10,072 nucleotides of DNA from Candidatus Omnitrophota bacterium. Its GTDB lineage: Bacteria; Hinthialibacterota; Hinthialibacteria; OLB16. Below, piece after piece: positions 1 to 7,066 of the stretch. Every line of letters begins with the position of its first letter. The stretch's first letter is position 1. The stretch lies in assembly GCA_020632575.1 (NCBI GenBank), contig JACKFH010000076.1, forward strand, positions 1-10,072, given 5' to 3'. The translations under genes were made by a program, and so were the position numbers. The notes under the pieces are model-generated. The model did not search any database. It was given only the letters and a program-made list of their open reading frames with translations, and was not told where the DNA came from.

Positions 1-20
1 CAGGGAGGCCAAGGCTCTGG

Positions 21-40
21 ATACCCGCCTTCGCGGGTAT
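21..40. repeat. Perfect 8-bp hairpin, dispersed-palindrome type
   Basis: ATACCCGC at 21-28 pairs perfectly with GCGGGTAT at 33-40 across a CTTC loop, and it is followed by GACG. This sequence style (GGATNCCCGC, short loop, GCGGGNATGACG) resembles small palindromic elements found in many copies in intergenic regions of diverse bacteria. A related-looking string, GTCGGAATGAC, lies at 95-105, and CAGGGAG at 1-7 is inverted as CTCCCTG at 80-86, so the element may span most of 1-105 and continue beyond the left edge. It lies downstream of the thiC stop. It has no T-tract on the thiC strand, so it is not a textbook terminator, although the hairpin could still protect the 3' end of the transcript. 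Copy number cannot be judged from this window. Confidence 0.55.
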
Positions 41-154
41 GACGCGCATTGAGCGACGTTTCCTTTTGCTAATCAGCGGCTCCCTGTTGCTGACGTCGGA
101 ATGACACCTATTGGAATCCGCGAGTCGGTCTAAATCCACGCGCTCGGACTAGGT

Positions 155-2053
155 TTACCGGTAAATCTCGCCGCCCTCTTTTTTGAATTTCTGGCTCATC
201 TCGTCCATGCCTTTGGCGAGAGCCTCCTCGTCCTTGAGACCCTGTTGCTCGGCGTAGTCGCGGACATCCTGGGTGATCTTCATCGAACAGAAATGGGGGC
301 CGCACATCGAGCAGAAGTGCGCCACCTTAGCGGCGTCCGAGGGGAGGGTCTCGTCGTGGAATTTGAGCGCGGTGGTCGGATCGAGCGAGAGGTTGAACTG
401 GTCCTGCCAACGGAATTCGAAACGGGCTTTCGAGAGCGCGTCGTCGCGGATCTGCGCGCCGGGGTGCCCCTTCGCCAGGTCGGCGGCGTGGGCGGCGATC
501 TTATAGGCGATGACCCCTTCCTTGACATCCTCCTTGTCGGGGAGGCCGAGGTGCTCCTTGGGGGTGACATAACAGAGCATGGCGGTGCCGTACCAGCCGA
601 TCATGGCGGCGCCGATGGCGCTGGTGAGGTGATCGTAACCCGGAGCGATGTCGGTGGTCAGCGGCCCGAGGGTGTAAAAGGGAGCCTCCCCGCACCACTC
701 GAGTTGCTTCTCCATGTTCTCTTTGATCATGTGCATGGGGATGTGCCCGGGGCCTTCGTTCATCACCTGAACATCGTACTCCCAGGCAATCTGAGTGAGT
801 TCACCCTGAGTCTGGAGCTCAGCGAATTGCGCCTCGTCATTGGCATCGGCGATCGAACCGGGACGGAGGCCATCGCCGATCGAGAAGGCGATGTCGTAAG
901 CCGCGCAGATCTCGCAGATCTCCCGCCAGTTGGTGTAGAGGAAGTTCTCTTTGTGATGGGCCAGGCACCATTTTGCCAGGATCGACCCGCCGCGTGAGAC
1001 AATGCCGGTCATCCGGTTCGCGGTAAGAGGGACGTAACGAAGCAGCACTCCGGCGTGGATAGTGAAGTAATCGACTCCTTGCTCGGCTTGTTCGATCAGG
1101 GTGTCGCGGAAAATCTCCCAAGTCAGGTCTTCGGGTTTGCCATCGACTTTCTCGAGGGCTTGATAGATCGGGACCGTGCCGATGGGAACCGGGGAGTTTC
1201 GGAGGATCCACTCGCGGGTGGCGTGGATATTTTTTCCGGTGGAGAGATCCATCACCGTGTCGGCGCCCCAGAGGACCGACCACATCATCTTCTCGACCTC
1301 CTCCTCGATGCTGGAGGTGGTGGCCGAGTTACCGATGTTCGAGTTGATCTTCACCAGAAAGTTGCGACCGATAATCATCGGTTCGAGTTCGGGGTGGTTG
1401 ATGTTGCTTGGAATAATGGCGCGTCCCCGCGCGACTTCGTCGCGGACAAACTCGGGGGTGATCACCGGAGGGATGGAGGCGCCCCAATCCTGGCCGGGGT
1501 GTTGACGGCGCATGGGGACTCCCGACTTGGCCATCTCCTCGAGCATCTCTTCCCTTCTCTGATTCTCGCGGATGGCGATATACTCCATTTCCGGAGTGAT
1601 TTCCCCTTTGCGGGCGTAGTGCATTTGTGTCACGCAACGACCCGGTTTCGCGCGAAGAGGCGTTCGCTGCAAACCGGGATGAATGAGGTCCTCGAGATGC
1701 GAGGAGTCCTCGCCCTTATACCCGTTGTCCACAGGTTGGACCTCTCGCCCGGAAACTTCTTCGACATCGCCACGAGCGAGAATCCATTCCTTCCTCAACT
1801 CGGGGAGTCCCTCACGAACATTCACCGCGTAATTCGGGTCTGTGTAGGGACCGCTCGTGTCGTAAACAGTGACAGAAGGATTCGGAGTCTCCCCGCCCCC
1901 GAGCTTGTGGGTGGGGGTGAGTTCGATCTCGCGCATGGGGACATGGACCTCGGGATGCATCGAACCCTTCACATAGATTTTCCTCGAATTGGGGAAATAG
2001 GTGGTCCGGTTGATTTCATCCAAAGCGGGTCTTTGCGTGGCGTCTTGTGACAT
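155..2053 (-). CDS. thiC: Phosphomethylpyrimidine synthase ThiC
   Basis: ThiC is the cytosolic non-canonical radical-SAM enzyme that rearranges aminoimidazole ribotide (AIR) into hydroxymethylpyrimidine phosphate, the pyrimidine half of thiamine. The 632-residue length is that of the usual bacterial enzyme. An N-terminal ThiC-associated domain occupies roughly residues 15-110. The catalytic barrel follows, starting with the family hallmark QMHYARKGEITPEMEYIAIR at about 143-162 and including TIHAGVLLRY, GDGLRPGSIADANDEAQ and NEGPGHIPMH. The C-terminal [4Fe-4S] ligands are present as CSMCGPHFC, with C581, C584 and C589 (CX2CX4C). The ATG at 2051-2053 gives the canonical N-terminus and has AAAGG about 12 bases upstream. 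Nothing is truncated and no key residue is missing. The gene sits downstream of the large cytochrome gene on the same strand, with a hairpin between them, so it is probably transcribed separately. No other thiamine gene is visible. Identification is very secure. Confidence 0.98.
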   Translation of the reverse strand: MSQDATQRPALDEINRTTYFPNSRKIYVKGSMHPEVHVPMREIELTPTHKLGGGETPNPSVTVYDTSGPYTDPNYAVNVREGLPELRKEWILARGDVEEVSGREVQPVDNGYKGEDSSHLEDLIHPGLQRTPLRAKPGRCVTQMHYARKGEITPEMEYIAIRENQRREEMLEEMAKSGVPMRRQHPGQDWGASIPPVITPEFVRDEVARGRAIIPSNINHPELEPMIIGRNFLVKINSNIGNSATTSSIEEEVEKMMWSVLWGADTVMDLSTGKNIHATREWILRNSPVPIGTVPIYQALEKVDGKPEDLTWEIFRDTLIEQAEQGVDYFTIHAGVLLRYVPLTANRMTGIVSRGGSILAKWCLAHHKENFLYTNWREICEICAAYDIAFSIGDGLRPGSIADANDEAQFAELQTQGELTQIAWEYDVQVMNEGPGHIPMHMIKENMEKQLEWCGEAPFYTLGPLTTDIAPGYDHLTSAIGAAMIGWYGTAMLCYVTPKEHLGLPDKEDVKEGVIAYKIAAHAADLAKGHPGAQIRDDALSKARFEFRWQDQFNLSLDPTTALKFHDETLPSDAAKVAHFCSMCGPHFCSMKITQDVRDYAEQQGLKDEEALAKGMDEMSQKFKKEGGEIYR

Positions 2054-2157
2054 GCTGTTGTGAATCCTTTCGAAACTTCATCGATCAATCAAAAATAGGG
2101 GGGTCAAGCGAACAGATGACAATCCCCTCTCAGTATTCCTTAGCCTAAAACGAAATG
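2054..2157 (-). promoter_or_regulatory. thiC leader; no complete TPP riboswitch seen
   Basis: thiC is often controlled by a TPP riboswitch, so this leader was read for one. On the minus strand a CTGAGAG word occurs at 2133-2127, which fits one conserved loop of that aptamer. However, the second conserved half (a string like ACCTGATC, followed by GCGTAGGGA) is absent between it and the start codon. A G-run at 2127-2123 could pair with the C-run at 2105-2099, followed by TATTTTTG, giving a weak long-loop hairpin. No convincing -35/-10 pair was found. The entry records the leader region and does not claim a riboswitch. Confidence 0.3.
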
Positions 2158-2175
2158 GCCCCACCTAACAGGGGC
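2158..2175 (-). terminator. Possible terminator after the cytochrome gene
   Basis: Read on the minus strand, GCCCC pairs with GGGGC across an 8-base loop, about 17 bases after the TGA stop of the large cytochrome gene. The sequence after the stem is CATTTCGTTTTAGG, which is T-rich but not a clean T-tract. The stem is short (5 bp). It could be a weak intrinsic terminator separating the cytochrome gene from thiC. Without expression data, leaky read-through into thiC remains possible. Confidence 0.4.
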
Positions 2176-2191
2176 GGACTCGGCCTGAGGA

Positions 2192-5100
2192 TCACTCCGA
2201 TCGTTTCGGCGTTTCCTTCTGGGCCCGAAGATAGGCAATGATGTCGGCGAAATCCTGCAATGTCATTCCTTTTTCCAGACCATTGGGCATCATGGAAAGG
2301 GCGCTCTTTCGACGGTCTCGGACATCCTCTTTTTTTACCGTGAACGCTTCCCCGTCGGCATTGACCAGAGAGATCTCCCGCTCGGTCTCGCTTTGAACGA
2401 TGCCATCGATGAACTCCTCATCAAAGGTTTCGATGAGGGTGAGTTCATACCCCGACTCGATCCGATTGGAGGGTTCGAGAACGGACCGAACAAGTTCCTC
2501 CCTCTCGTACTTGGTTCCAATCCCGGCGAGATTGGGGCCGATTGCGGCATCCCCCGTCTCTCCGACCGAGTGGCATTTGACACAACCTATGCCGTTCTGA
2601 TCCATGAAGAGTTCCTCGCCGTGCTTGGGATTGCCATCATTGTTCAAAGCGAAGTCGCGGTAGGCTTCGATGTCCAGTTCGGGGGCCACATCCTGGTAGA
2701 GGAAATCGAGACGGGGATCGTATTGAGAGACCGCGAGGGAAAAGGCCCAATCGCCTCCGGAGTTGCCGGATTTGAAATAGATGAGGTTGGTCCCTTGCTT
2801 GAGTTGGACCGTTCCTTCGGCGTCATCCACACTCCAACTTCCGTCATCGAGTTCCTCATAGATCTTCTCGCCATTGACCCACAGGATCGCTTGATCATCG
2901 CACCCCAGTTTCCAGTGCATTTCGTAGGGCTGCTCGGCTTCAATGGCCGTGTAAGCCATCAACCAGCAGTGGCTGTTGGGATGAAAGAATTTGTCGGCCG
3001 AGATCCGTCCGTACTGCTGATCCCCGCGATACCCCACCCATTCGAGGGTGCGATCTCCCACTTGGTAATACTTCCCGAGGTCGGCGGGTTGGGTCACATC
3101 GATATCGACCGATTCTTTTTCCTTGGACCAAGCAGCTAAAACCTGCCATTCCATGACCGGGAGGGGTTGAGAGAAAATGTTTCCGAGCTCGCGTCTGAGT
3201 TCCGGAGAGAGTTCGTTCTTTTCATGGAGTTTTACAAGATCCGGTAGGATTCTTTCCTTGAGTGCGAGGAGAGACTCCGCGGCGAGTTCTCGGATGTCCG
3301 GACTCTTGTCCAGGACGCCGTTCAGGTAGACGCTGAGTGCGGCTCGGTCGGGATTCTTGTTGAGAGTCCGGAAAATCTCGAGACGAAGTTCGGGATTGTT
3401 AGCGAGGGGAATGAGATGCGAGGCGGCGTCACGGGCCTTGATGTCCCCCAAGGTCCTGATAACGGTGATTCGAACTTCGAGGTCGGGATCGTCCAGCAGG
3501 GGAATGATCGAGATACCGGCGCCGCGTCCGGTTATCGCCGCCATCGCCTCGACCGCCGCCCGGCGAACGATTGGATTGGAATCGGTGAGTTGTTTCCGCA
3601 CCGCGAGTCGCGATTCGGTGTCCTTGAGTTTCGTTACTCCATCCAGTGAGGCAACCCGAACAGGAGCCGGAGTCTCCGCCTGGTCGAGGAGCGAGCGGAG
3701 CGTCTCAAGGGACCCGGAGGGATCGACCTGAACAAGGGCTTCGACCGCCACGGATCGAACCGTTTCCTCCTCGGTGGGACTCCCCGCGATATTGGCCAAC
3801 AGTTCGCTCGATTTGGGATCGGAGGTTTCGGCCAACCGATGGATCGCCTCGATACGGACCTCCGACGCCGGGTCTTCCTTGACCAGTTCCCGGAGGAGGT
3901 CGGCCTCGACCGGCTCACCGATTTTTTCTTGGGCTGCGAGGGAGGCGATTCGCACACTGGGGCTCGCGTCCTCCAGAGCGCCATGGATGGCCTCGAGAAC
4001 CTTTTCGGTTCCCTCCCAATCCTGGTTCTTTTCCCGGCGCGGTTTACCGGCGGCGGGTCGTGTTCCCCACCATCCCCCAGTATACGGGGCGGATTCCTTG
4101 TAGACCTCGCTCAATGCCTCGACTGCCTGGGCCCGGATTTCAGGATCGTCCGATTCGGTTGATATGGCCGCGAGAGCATCGACCGCGCCAAGGTCGTACT
4201 CCCCGGTCAGGGCAATTAGGGTGGCCTGGGTCCGAGTCGGATTGCCAACCGACACCGAAGCCAGGGCGGGTTCCCATTGGTCGATGGCTCGGAGCGCTTG
4301 GATCATGGCGAACCTCGCGAATCGATCCTTCTCGTCTAGGGCCTCAAACAAGGGTTCCGCGGCCTTCCCCTCCCCGATCCGACCAAGAGCGACCGCCGTG
4401 TGGAGGCGGACTGTGGGATCGGCATCCGCGAGGAGGGCAATGAGCGGTTCCTCCGCGTCTTTCAGCCGAAGAGTTCCGATGGCGCGAGCGGCTTGGGCGC
4501 GGACAACGGGGTCGGGGTCTTTGAGAGCGGAAACGAAATCGGGCGTCGGGTCGTAACTTCCCACATGGCGAGAAATCTCAGCGAGCGCCCAGATCCCATG
4601 GACTCTCGCCATAGGGGGGCTGTCTTTTGTAGCGAGAAGCTTTTGGAGGGGTTGGATGCTCGATTCCCCGCGTCGAGAGAGTTCCCACTGAGCACGCATT
4701 CTTTCATGATGTGCGGGGTGGCCGAGGGACCGGATCTGGTCCTCGATGGGATCCTCATTCGCGGCGCGAGGGGGTTCGGGAAGCAGGTCGCCCGTGTAGG
4801 AGACCCGATAGATTCGGCCCGCGACTTTCGGATTGGTCCAGCCGCCGTACTGCCAGTCGGCCACATACATGTATTTCCCGTCCGGGCTGAAGCAGAGGTC
4901 CTGTGGACGAAACTCATCCCCCTCGGTCGGGATCATGAAATCCTCCATGGTGGCGTCGAAGGTGGCTCCCGCGGGTTTCGGATAAAAGGTCTGGATCTTA
5001 CGCTTGCCCCATTCGCAATGGAAATCGGCGTCCCAATATTTCTTGGGCCAGACTGCGCCACGGTAGCAGGCCGCGCCGACTGGGGAGCCGCCCCCATGCT

Positions 5101-5929
5101 CGCTGATGGCCGGGAGATGCCGCTCGGGGTGGGGGTGGTAATCGAATGGATACCCGTAGTAGCCGGTGGGGATGTGGTGAGTGAAGCGAGTCCACCAGCC
5201 CAGACCGTCATCGGTGTTGTCATAGGTGAAAATGTTGTCCAGGGAATCCATGGCGACATCCAGGTGATTTCGCGTGCCGGTGGAAAAGATTTCTAGCTGC
5301 GAGCCATCCAACCGCATTCGGACGACGCCGCCCCCTTCCAGACTGATGACGCTCCCATCCGAACCTGTGGCGCTGGGGATGCCCTTGTCGCCAACCGAGA
5401 CATAAACGAACCCATCCATGCCGAGACGGGTCCCGGTGACAATGTGGTCGTTGAAACCATAGATTCCGGCCGGGGCGCCGAAACCATCGGCGAGTTCCTT
5501 GCGAACATCGGCCACTCCATCGCCATCGGTGTCCTTGAACATCGTGTAGTGGGGAGCGTGCATGACATACAGGGCGCCGTCATGCCAGATCATTCCGAAC
5601 ACAGCGGACAAATTCTCGGCAAACACAGTCTTCCTCGTGGGAAGTCCCTTTTCATCGAACATCACATACTGGATGCGGTCAAACTCTTCGGTCGAGGGAC
5701 CGCGCATATCCATGGGGTCCTCGCCGATGAATAAGTTTCCATCATCGTCGCAGGTGACCACGGTGGGGTGCTCGATTTGTGGAACTTCGAAAAGGATCTC
5801 GTAGTCGAAATGATCCTTTAGAATCTCCTGAGCTTGAATGGAATCGGAAAACAAAGACATCAATCCGAAAAGGAATCCCAGGATCAGTCGGGGATCTCGG
5901 GCGGAAGGGATCCTAAAAAGAAAATTCAT
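2192..5929 (-). CDS. Secreted PVC-type propeller/HEAT/c-type cytochrome protein
   Basis: This large exported protein (1245 residues) has four parts. Residues 1-33 form a signal peptide (basic start, hydrophobic LILGFLFGLMSLF, likely cleavage after SIQA). Residues about 40-385 form a glucose/sorbosone-dehydrogenase-like beta-propeller, with a calcium-type DTDGDG loop at 133-138 and FSPDGKYMYVADW near 347-359. Residues about 395-900 are HEAT repeats, with recurring D-P-x-V-R-x-x-A-A helices. Residues about 930-1070 look like a beta-sandwich ending before the cytochrome domain. The haem module has C1116-V-K-C1119-H1120, with M1213 or M1214 (SMMPNG) as likely axial ligand. This matches the Pirellula/Verrucomicrobium-type haem-binding family. 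It probably acts in the periplasm in electron transfer linked to sugar or polymer oxidation, but the substrate is unknown. An upstream ATG at 5956 adds nine residues. I chose the ATG at 5927-5929 because GGAGGA at 5939-5934 precedes it and the signal peptide begins there. Confidence 0.9.
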   Translation of the reverse strand: MNFLFRIPSARDPRLILGFLFGLMSLFSDSIQAQEILKDHFDYEILFEVPQIEHPTVVTCDDDGNLFIGEDPMDMRGPSTEEFDRIQYVMFDEKGLPTRKTVFAENLSAVFGMIWHDGALYVMHAPHYTMFKDTDGDGVADVRKELADGFGAPAGIYGFNDHIVTGTRLGMDGFVYVSVGDKGIPSATGSDGSVISLEGGGVVRMRLDGSQLEIFSTGTRNHLDVAMDSLDNIFTYDNTDDGLGWWTRFTHHIPTGYYGYPFDYHPHPERHLPAISEHGGGSPVGAACYRGAVWPKKYWDADFHCEWGKRKIQTFYPKPAGATFDATMEDFMIPTEGDEFRPQDLCFSPDGKYMYVADWQYGGWTNPKVAGRIYRVSYTGDLLPEPPRAANEDPIEDQIRSLGHPAHHERMRAQWELSRRGESSIQPLQKLLATKDSPPMARVHGIWALAEISRHVGSYDPTPDFVSALKDPDPVVRAQAARAIGTLRLKDAEEPLIALLADADPTVRLHTAVALGRIGEGKAAEPLFEALDEKDRFARFAMIQALRAIDQWEPALASVSVGNPTRTQATLIALTGEYDLGAVDALAAISTESDDPEIRAQAVEALSEVYKESAPYTGGWWGTRPAAGKPRREKNQDWEGTEKVLEAIHGALEDASPSVRIASLAAQEKIGEPVEADLLRELVKEDPASEVRIEAIHRLAETSDPKSSELLANIAGSPTEEETVRSVAVEALVQVDPSGSLETLRSLLDQAETPAPVRVASLDGVTKLKDTESRLAVRKQLTDSNPIVRRAAVEAMAAITGRGAGISIIPLLDDPDLEVRITVIRTLGDIKARDAASHLIPLANNPELRLEIFRTLNKNPDRAALSVYLNGVLDKSPDIRELAAESLLALKERILPDLVKLHEKNELSPELRRELGNIFSQPLPVMEWQVLAAWSKEKESVDIDVTQPADLGKYYQVGDRTLEWVGYRGDQQYGRISADKFFHPNSHCWLMAYTAIEAEQPYEMHWKLGCDDQAILWVNGEKIYEELDDGSWSVDDAEGTVQLKQGTNLIYFKSGNSGGDWAFSLAVSQYDPRLDFLYQDVAPELDIEAYRDFALNNDGNPKHGEELFMDQNGIGCVKCHSVGETGDAAIGPNLAGIGTKYEREELVRSVLEPSNRIESGYELTLIETFDEEFIDGIVQSETEREISLVNADGEAFTVKKEDVRDRRKSALSMMPNGLEKGMTLQDFADIIAYLRAQKETPKRSE

Positions 5930-5933
5930 ATCA

Positions 5934-5939
5934 TCCTCC
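5934..5939 (-). promoter_or_regulatory. Strong ribosome binding site fixing the cytochrome start
   Basis: On the minus strand GGAGGA lies four bases before the ATG at 5929-5927. It overlaps the end of the alternative reading from the ATG at 5956, which has no comparable site in front of it. The site therefore decides in favour of the shorter protein, whose first residues form a normal signal peptide. Confidence 0.8.
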
Positions 5940-5963
5940 AAAAGAGTGAAATGCATGGGAGTG

Positions 5964-5983
5964 AAACCCGGATTCTAGGGTTT
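5964..5983. repeat. Inverted repeat around the cytochrome -10 box
   Basis: AAACCC at 5964-5969 is repeated inverted as GGGTTT at 5978-5983, with an 8-base centre that contains the predicted -10 hexamer. A 20-bp palindrome in this position is a typical layout for a repressor operator. The half-sites are only 6 bp, so chance cannot be excluded. Confidence 0.35.
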
Positions 5984-5999
5984 GAAAGGGAGGGGTCAA
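5972..5999 (-). promoter_or_regulatory. Candidate sigma-70 promoter of the cytochrome gene
   Basis: On the minus strand TTGACC (5999-5994) and TAGAAT (5977-5972) are separated by 16 bases. Each matches the sigma-70 consensus at five of six positions. Transcription would start near 5965, about 35 bases before the chosen ATG. The -10 box lies between the arms of an inverted repeat (5964-5969 and 5978-5983), which could be an operator. The call rests on motif matching with the E. coli consensus, so the exact sigma factor is unknown. Confidence 0.5.
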
Positions 6000-6070
6000 T
6001 AAGTCGCGTCCGATCGATCGTCAGCCCCGAGTTTCAGTCTTTTTTTTTCGGTTCAAAACAAAATGCCGAC

Positions 6071-6106
6071 AAAAAAAAGAGGCAGACCCGGCTCCGAGGT
6101 CTGCCT
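6071..6106 (-). terminator. Intrinsic terminator of the sigma factor gene
   Basis: On the minus strand AGGCAGACC (6106-6098) pairs perfectly with GGTCTGCCT (6088-6080) across a 9-base loop. CTTTTTTTT (6079-6071) follows directly. A GC-rich 9-bp stem plus eight Ts is a textbook Rho-independent terminator. It lies 69 bases past the stop codon of the sigma factor gene and upstream of the cytochrome promoter, so the two genes should be separate units. On the plus strand no T-tract follows the stem. Confidence 0.88.
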
Positions 6107-6119
6107 TTAGTGGGTTTGA

Positions 6120-6153
6120 CCGAAGGTTGTTATTAGGTGGGAACAACCTTCGG
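6120..6153. repeat. Second, 12-bp perfect hairpin after the sigma gene
   Basis: CCGAAGGTTGTT at 6120-6131 is exactly complementary to AACAACCTTCGG at 6142-6153, with a 10-base loop. GA/TC can extend the stem past a one-base bulge. It begins 21 bases past the sigma factor stop codon and precedes the real terminator. It has no T-tract on either strand, so it is probably not a terminator in its own right. Possible roles are protecting the transcript 3' end or a protein- or RNA-binding site. Confidence 0.7.
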
Positions 6154-6174
6154 GTCGGCTGTGCTAGTTTGTGT

Positions 6175-7005
6175 TTAGATGAATCCCTCCACGTAGGAGC
6201 GGACCATCGGGCGCCGGAGTTTCCTCAGCGCCTGCTCTTCGATTCGGCGAACGCCCTCGGCGGAAAGACCGATGAGGCGGCCAATTTGTCTCAAACTCTT
6301 GCCCTCGTTAGAGTCTAGCCCATAACGATGGCTGAGGACATTTCTTTCTTTATCGGACAACACGCGCATCGCTTTACCGAGCCGGTCTCCCATTTCTCTT
6401 TCGGCGATGTCCTCTTCGGGGTGAACCACCCGTCCGTCCTCCAGAATGTTCTGGAGACTCGGGCTGTCTTCATCGACCGAAACTTCGAGCGAGTAGTAGG
6501 TGGCGTCCAGGTTTAAGAGTTCTTCCACCTGTTTCGATTTCATTTTCAGACCATTCGAAATCTCGGTCGCACGAGGCGCTCGCCCATTCTTCGCTTCGAA
6601 CTGAACCTGATAGGCCTTAATCTTTTTCAACTGTTCCTGCTTGTTTGCCGGAATACGGACCTGAGCGCTTTTTTGCTCAACCGCCCGTTGCAGAGCCAGA
6701 CGAATCCACCACGACACATAAGTCGTCAATCGAAATCCCTTTTCGGGATCGAATTTATCGATTCCCTCAAGCAACCCCAGGTTGCCCTCCTGAATCAAGT
6801 CTTCTAATGATAACCCATAATTTGAATAAGGGATAGCCATTTTTACCACAAATCGTAAGTTGGCTTCAACTAAATTTTGCTTGGCGATCGGATCCCCTTG
6901 TTTGCAGCGTCTCGCCAAGGCGAGTTCTTCTTTCGCCGACAGGAGCGGTGTTTTCGAGATTTCATGATAGTATCGGTTGAGAGAGAATCCGTTTTTCTGA
7001 ATCAT
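6175..7005 (-). CDS. Sigma-70 family RNA polymerase sigma factor (RpoD/RpoS-like)
   Basis: This 276-residue sigma factor directs RNA polymerase to promoters. Region 1.2 is near residues 10-40. Region 2 covers about 45-115 and contains the core-binding and -10-recognition segment DLIQEGNLGLLEGIDKF, then TTYVSWWIRLALQRAV (94-109). Region 3 spans about 120-195. Region 4 covers about 214-265, with the -35-binding helix-turn-helix KSLRQIGRLIGLSAEGVRRI (236-255). It closely resembles primary factors in regions 2 and 4. It lacks the long acidic region 1.1 and spacer of RpoD, so it fits a group 2 (RpoS/SigB-like) alternative factor better than the housekeeping one. The ATG at 7005-7003 has AAAAGGGG about 6 bases upstream. 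It is divergent from engB and ends with a strong terminator. Which promoters it serves cannot be told from sequence. Confidence 0.93.
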   Translation of the reverse strand: MIQKNGFSLNRYYHEISKTPLLSAKEELALARRCKQGDPIAKQNLVEANLRFVVKMAIPYSNYGLSLEDLIQEGNLGLLEGIDKFDPEKGFRLTTYVSWWIRLALQRAVEQKSAQVRIPANKQEQLKKIKAYQVQFEAKNGRAPRATEISNGLKMKSKQVEELLNLDATYYSLEVSVDEDSPSLQNILEDGRVVHPEEDIAEREMGDRLGKAMRVLSDKERNVLSHRYGLDSNEGKSLRQIGRLIGLSAEGVRRIEEQALRKLRRPMVRSYVEGFI

Positions 7006-7035
7006 GTGACGCCCCTTTTAATCATGCCTTGTCGT

Positions 7036-7066
7036 TTAGCAGTGGTCGTGCCAAAGTGCTTGTCAA
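7036..7066 (-). promoter_or_regulatory. Weak candidate promoter of the sigma factor gene
   Basis: On the minus strand a perfect TTGACA (7066-7061) is followed 19 bases later by TGCTAA (7041-7036). The start codon is about 30 bases further on. The -35 box is ideal, but the spacer is long and the -10 box is only moderate, so this is tentative. Confidence 0.3.

Noticed and set aside
245..997. Long plus-strand open frame of 250 codons opposite thiC
   Set aside because: It lies wholly inside the certain thiC gene on the other strand and has no family resemblance. Such antisense frames are common in GC-rich coding DNA.
1055..2050. Plus-strand open frame of 331 codons opposite thiC
   Set aside because: It mirrors thiC codon structure, has no recognisable domain and no ribosome binding site that would support it.
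2100..2140. TPP riboswitch upstream of thiC, suggested by CTGAGAG on the minus strand
   Set aside because: Only one short conserved word is present. The second half of the aptamer and the final conserved strings are missing, so I do not annotate a riboswitch.
4400..5296. Plus-strand open frame of 298 codons opposite the cytochrome gene
   Set aside because: It lies inside the propeller and HEAT coding region on the other strand and shows no domain of its own.
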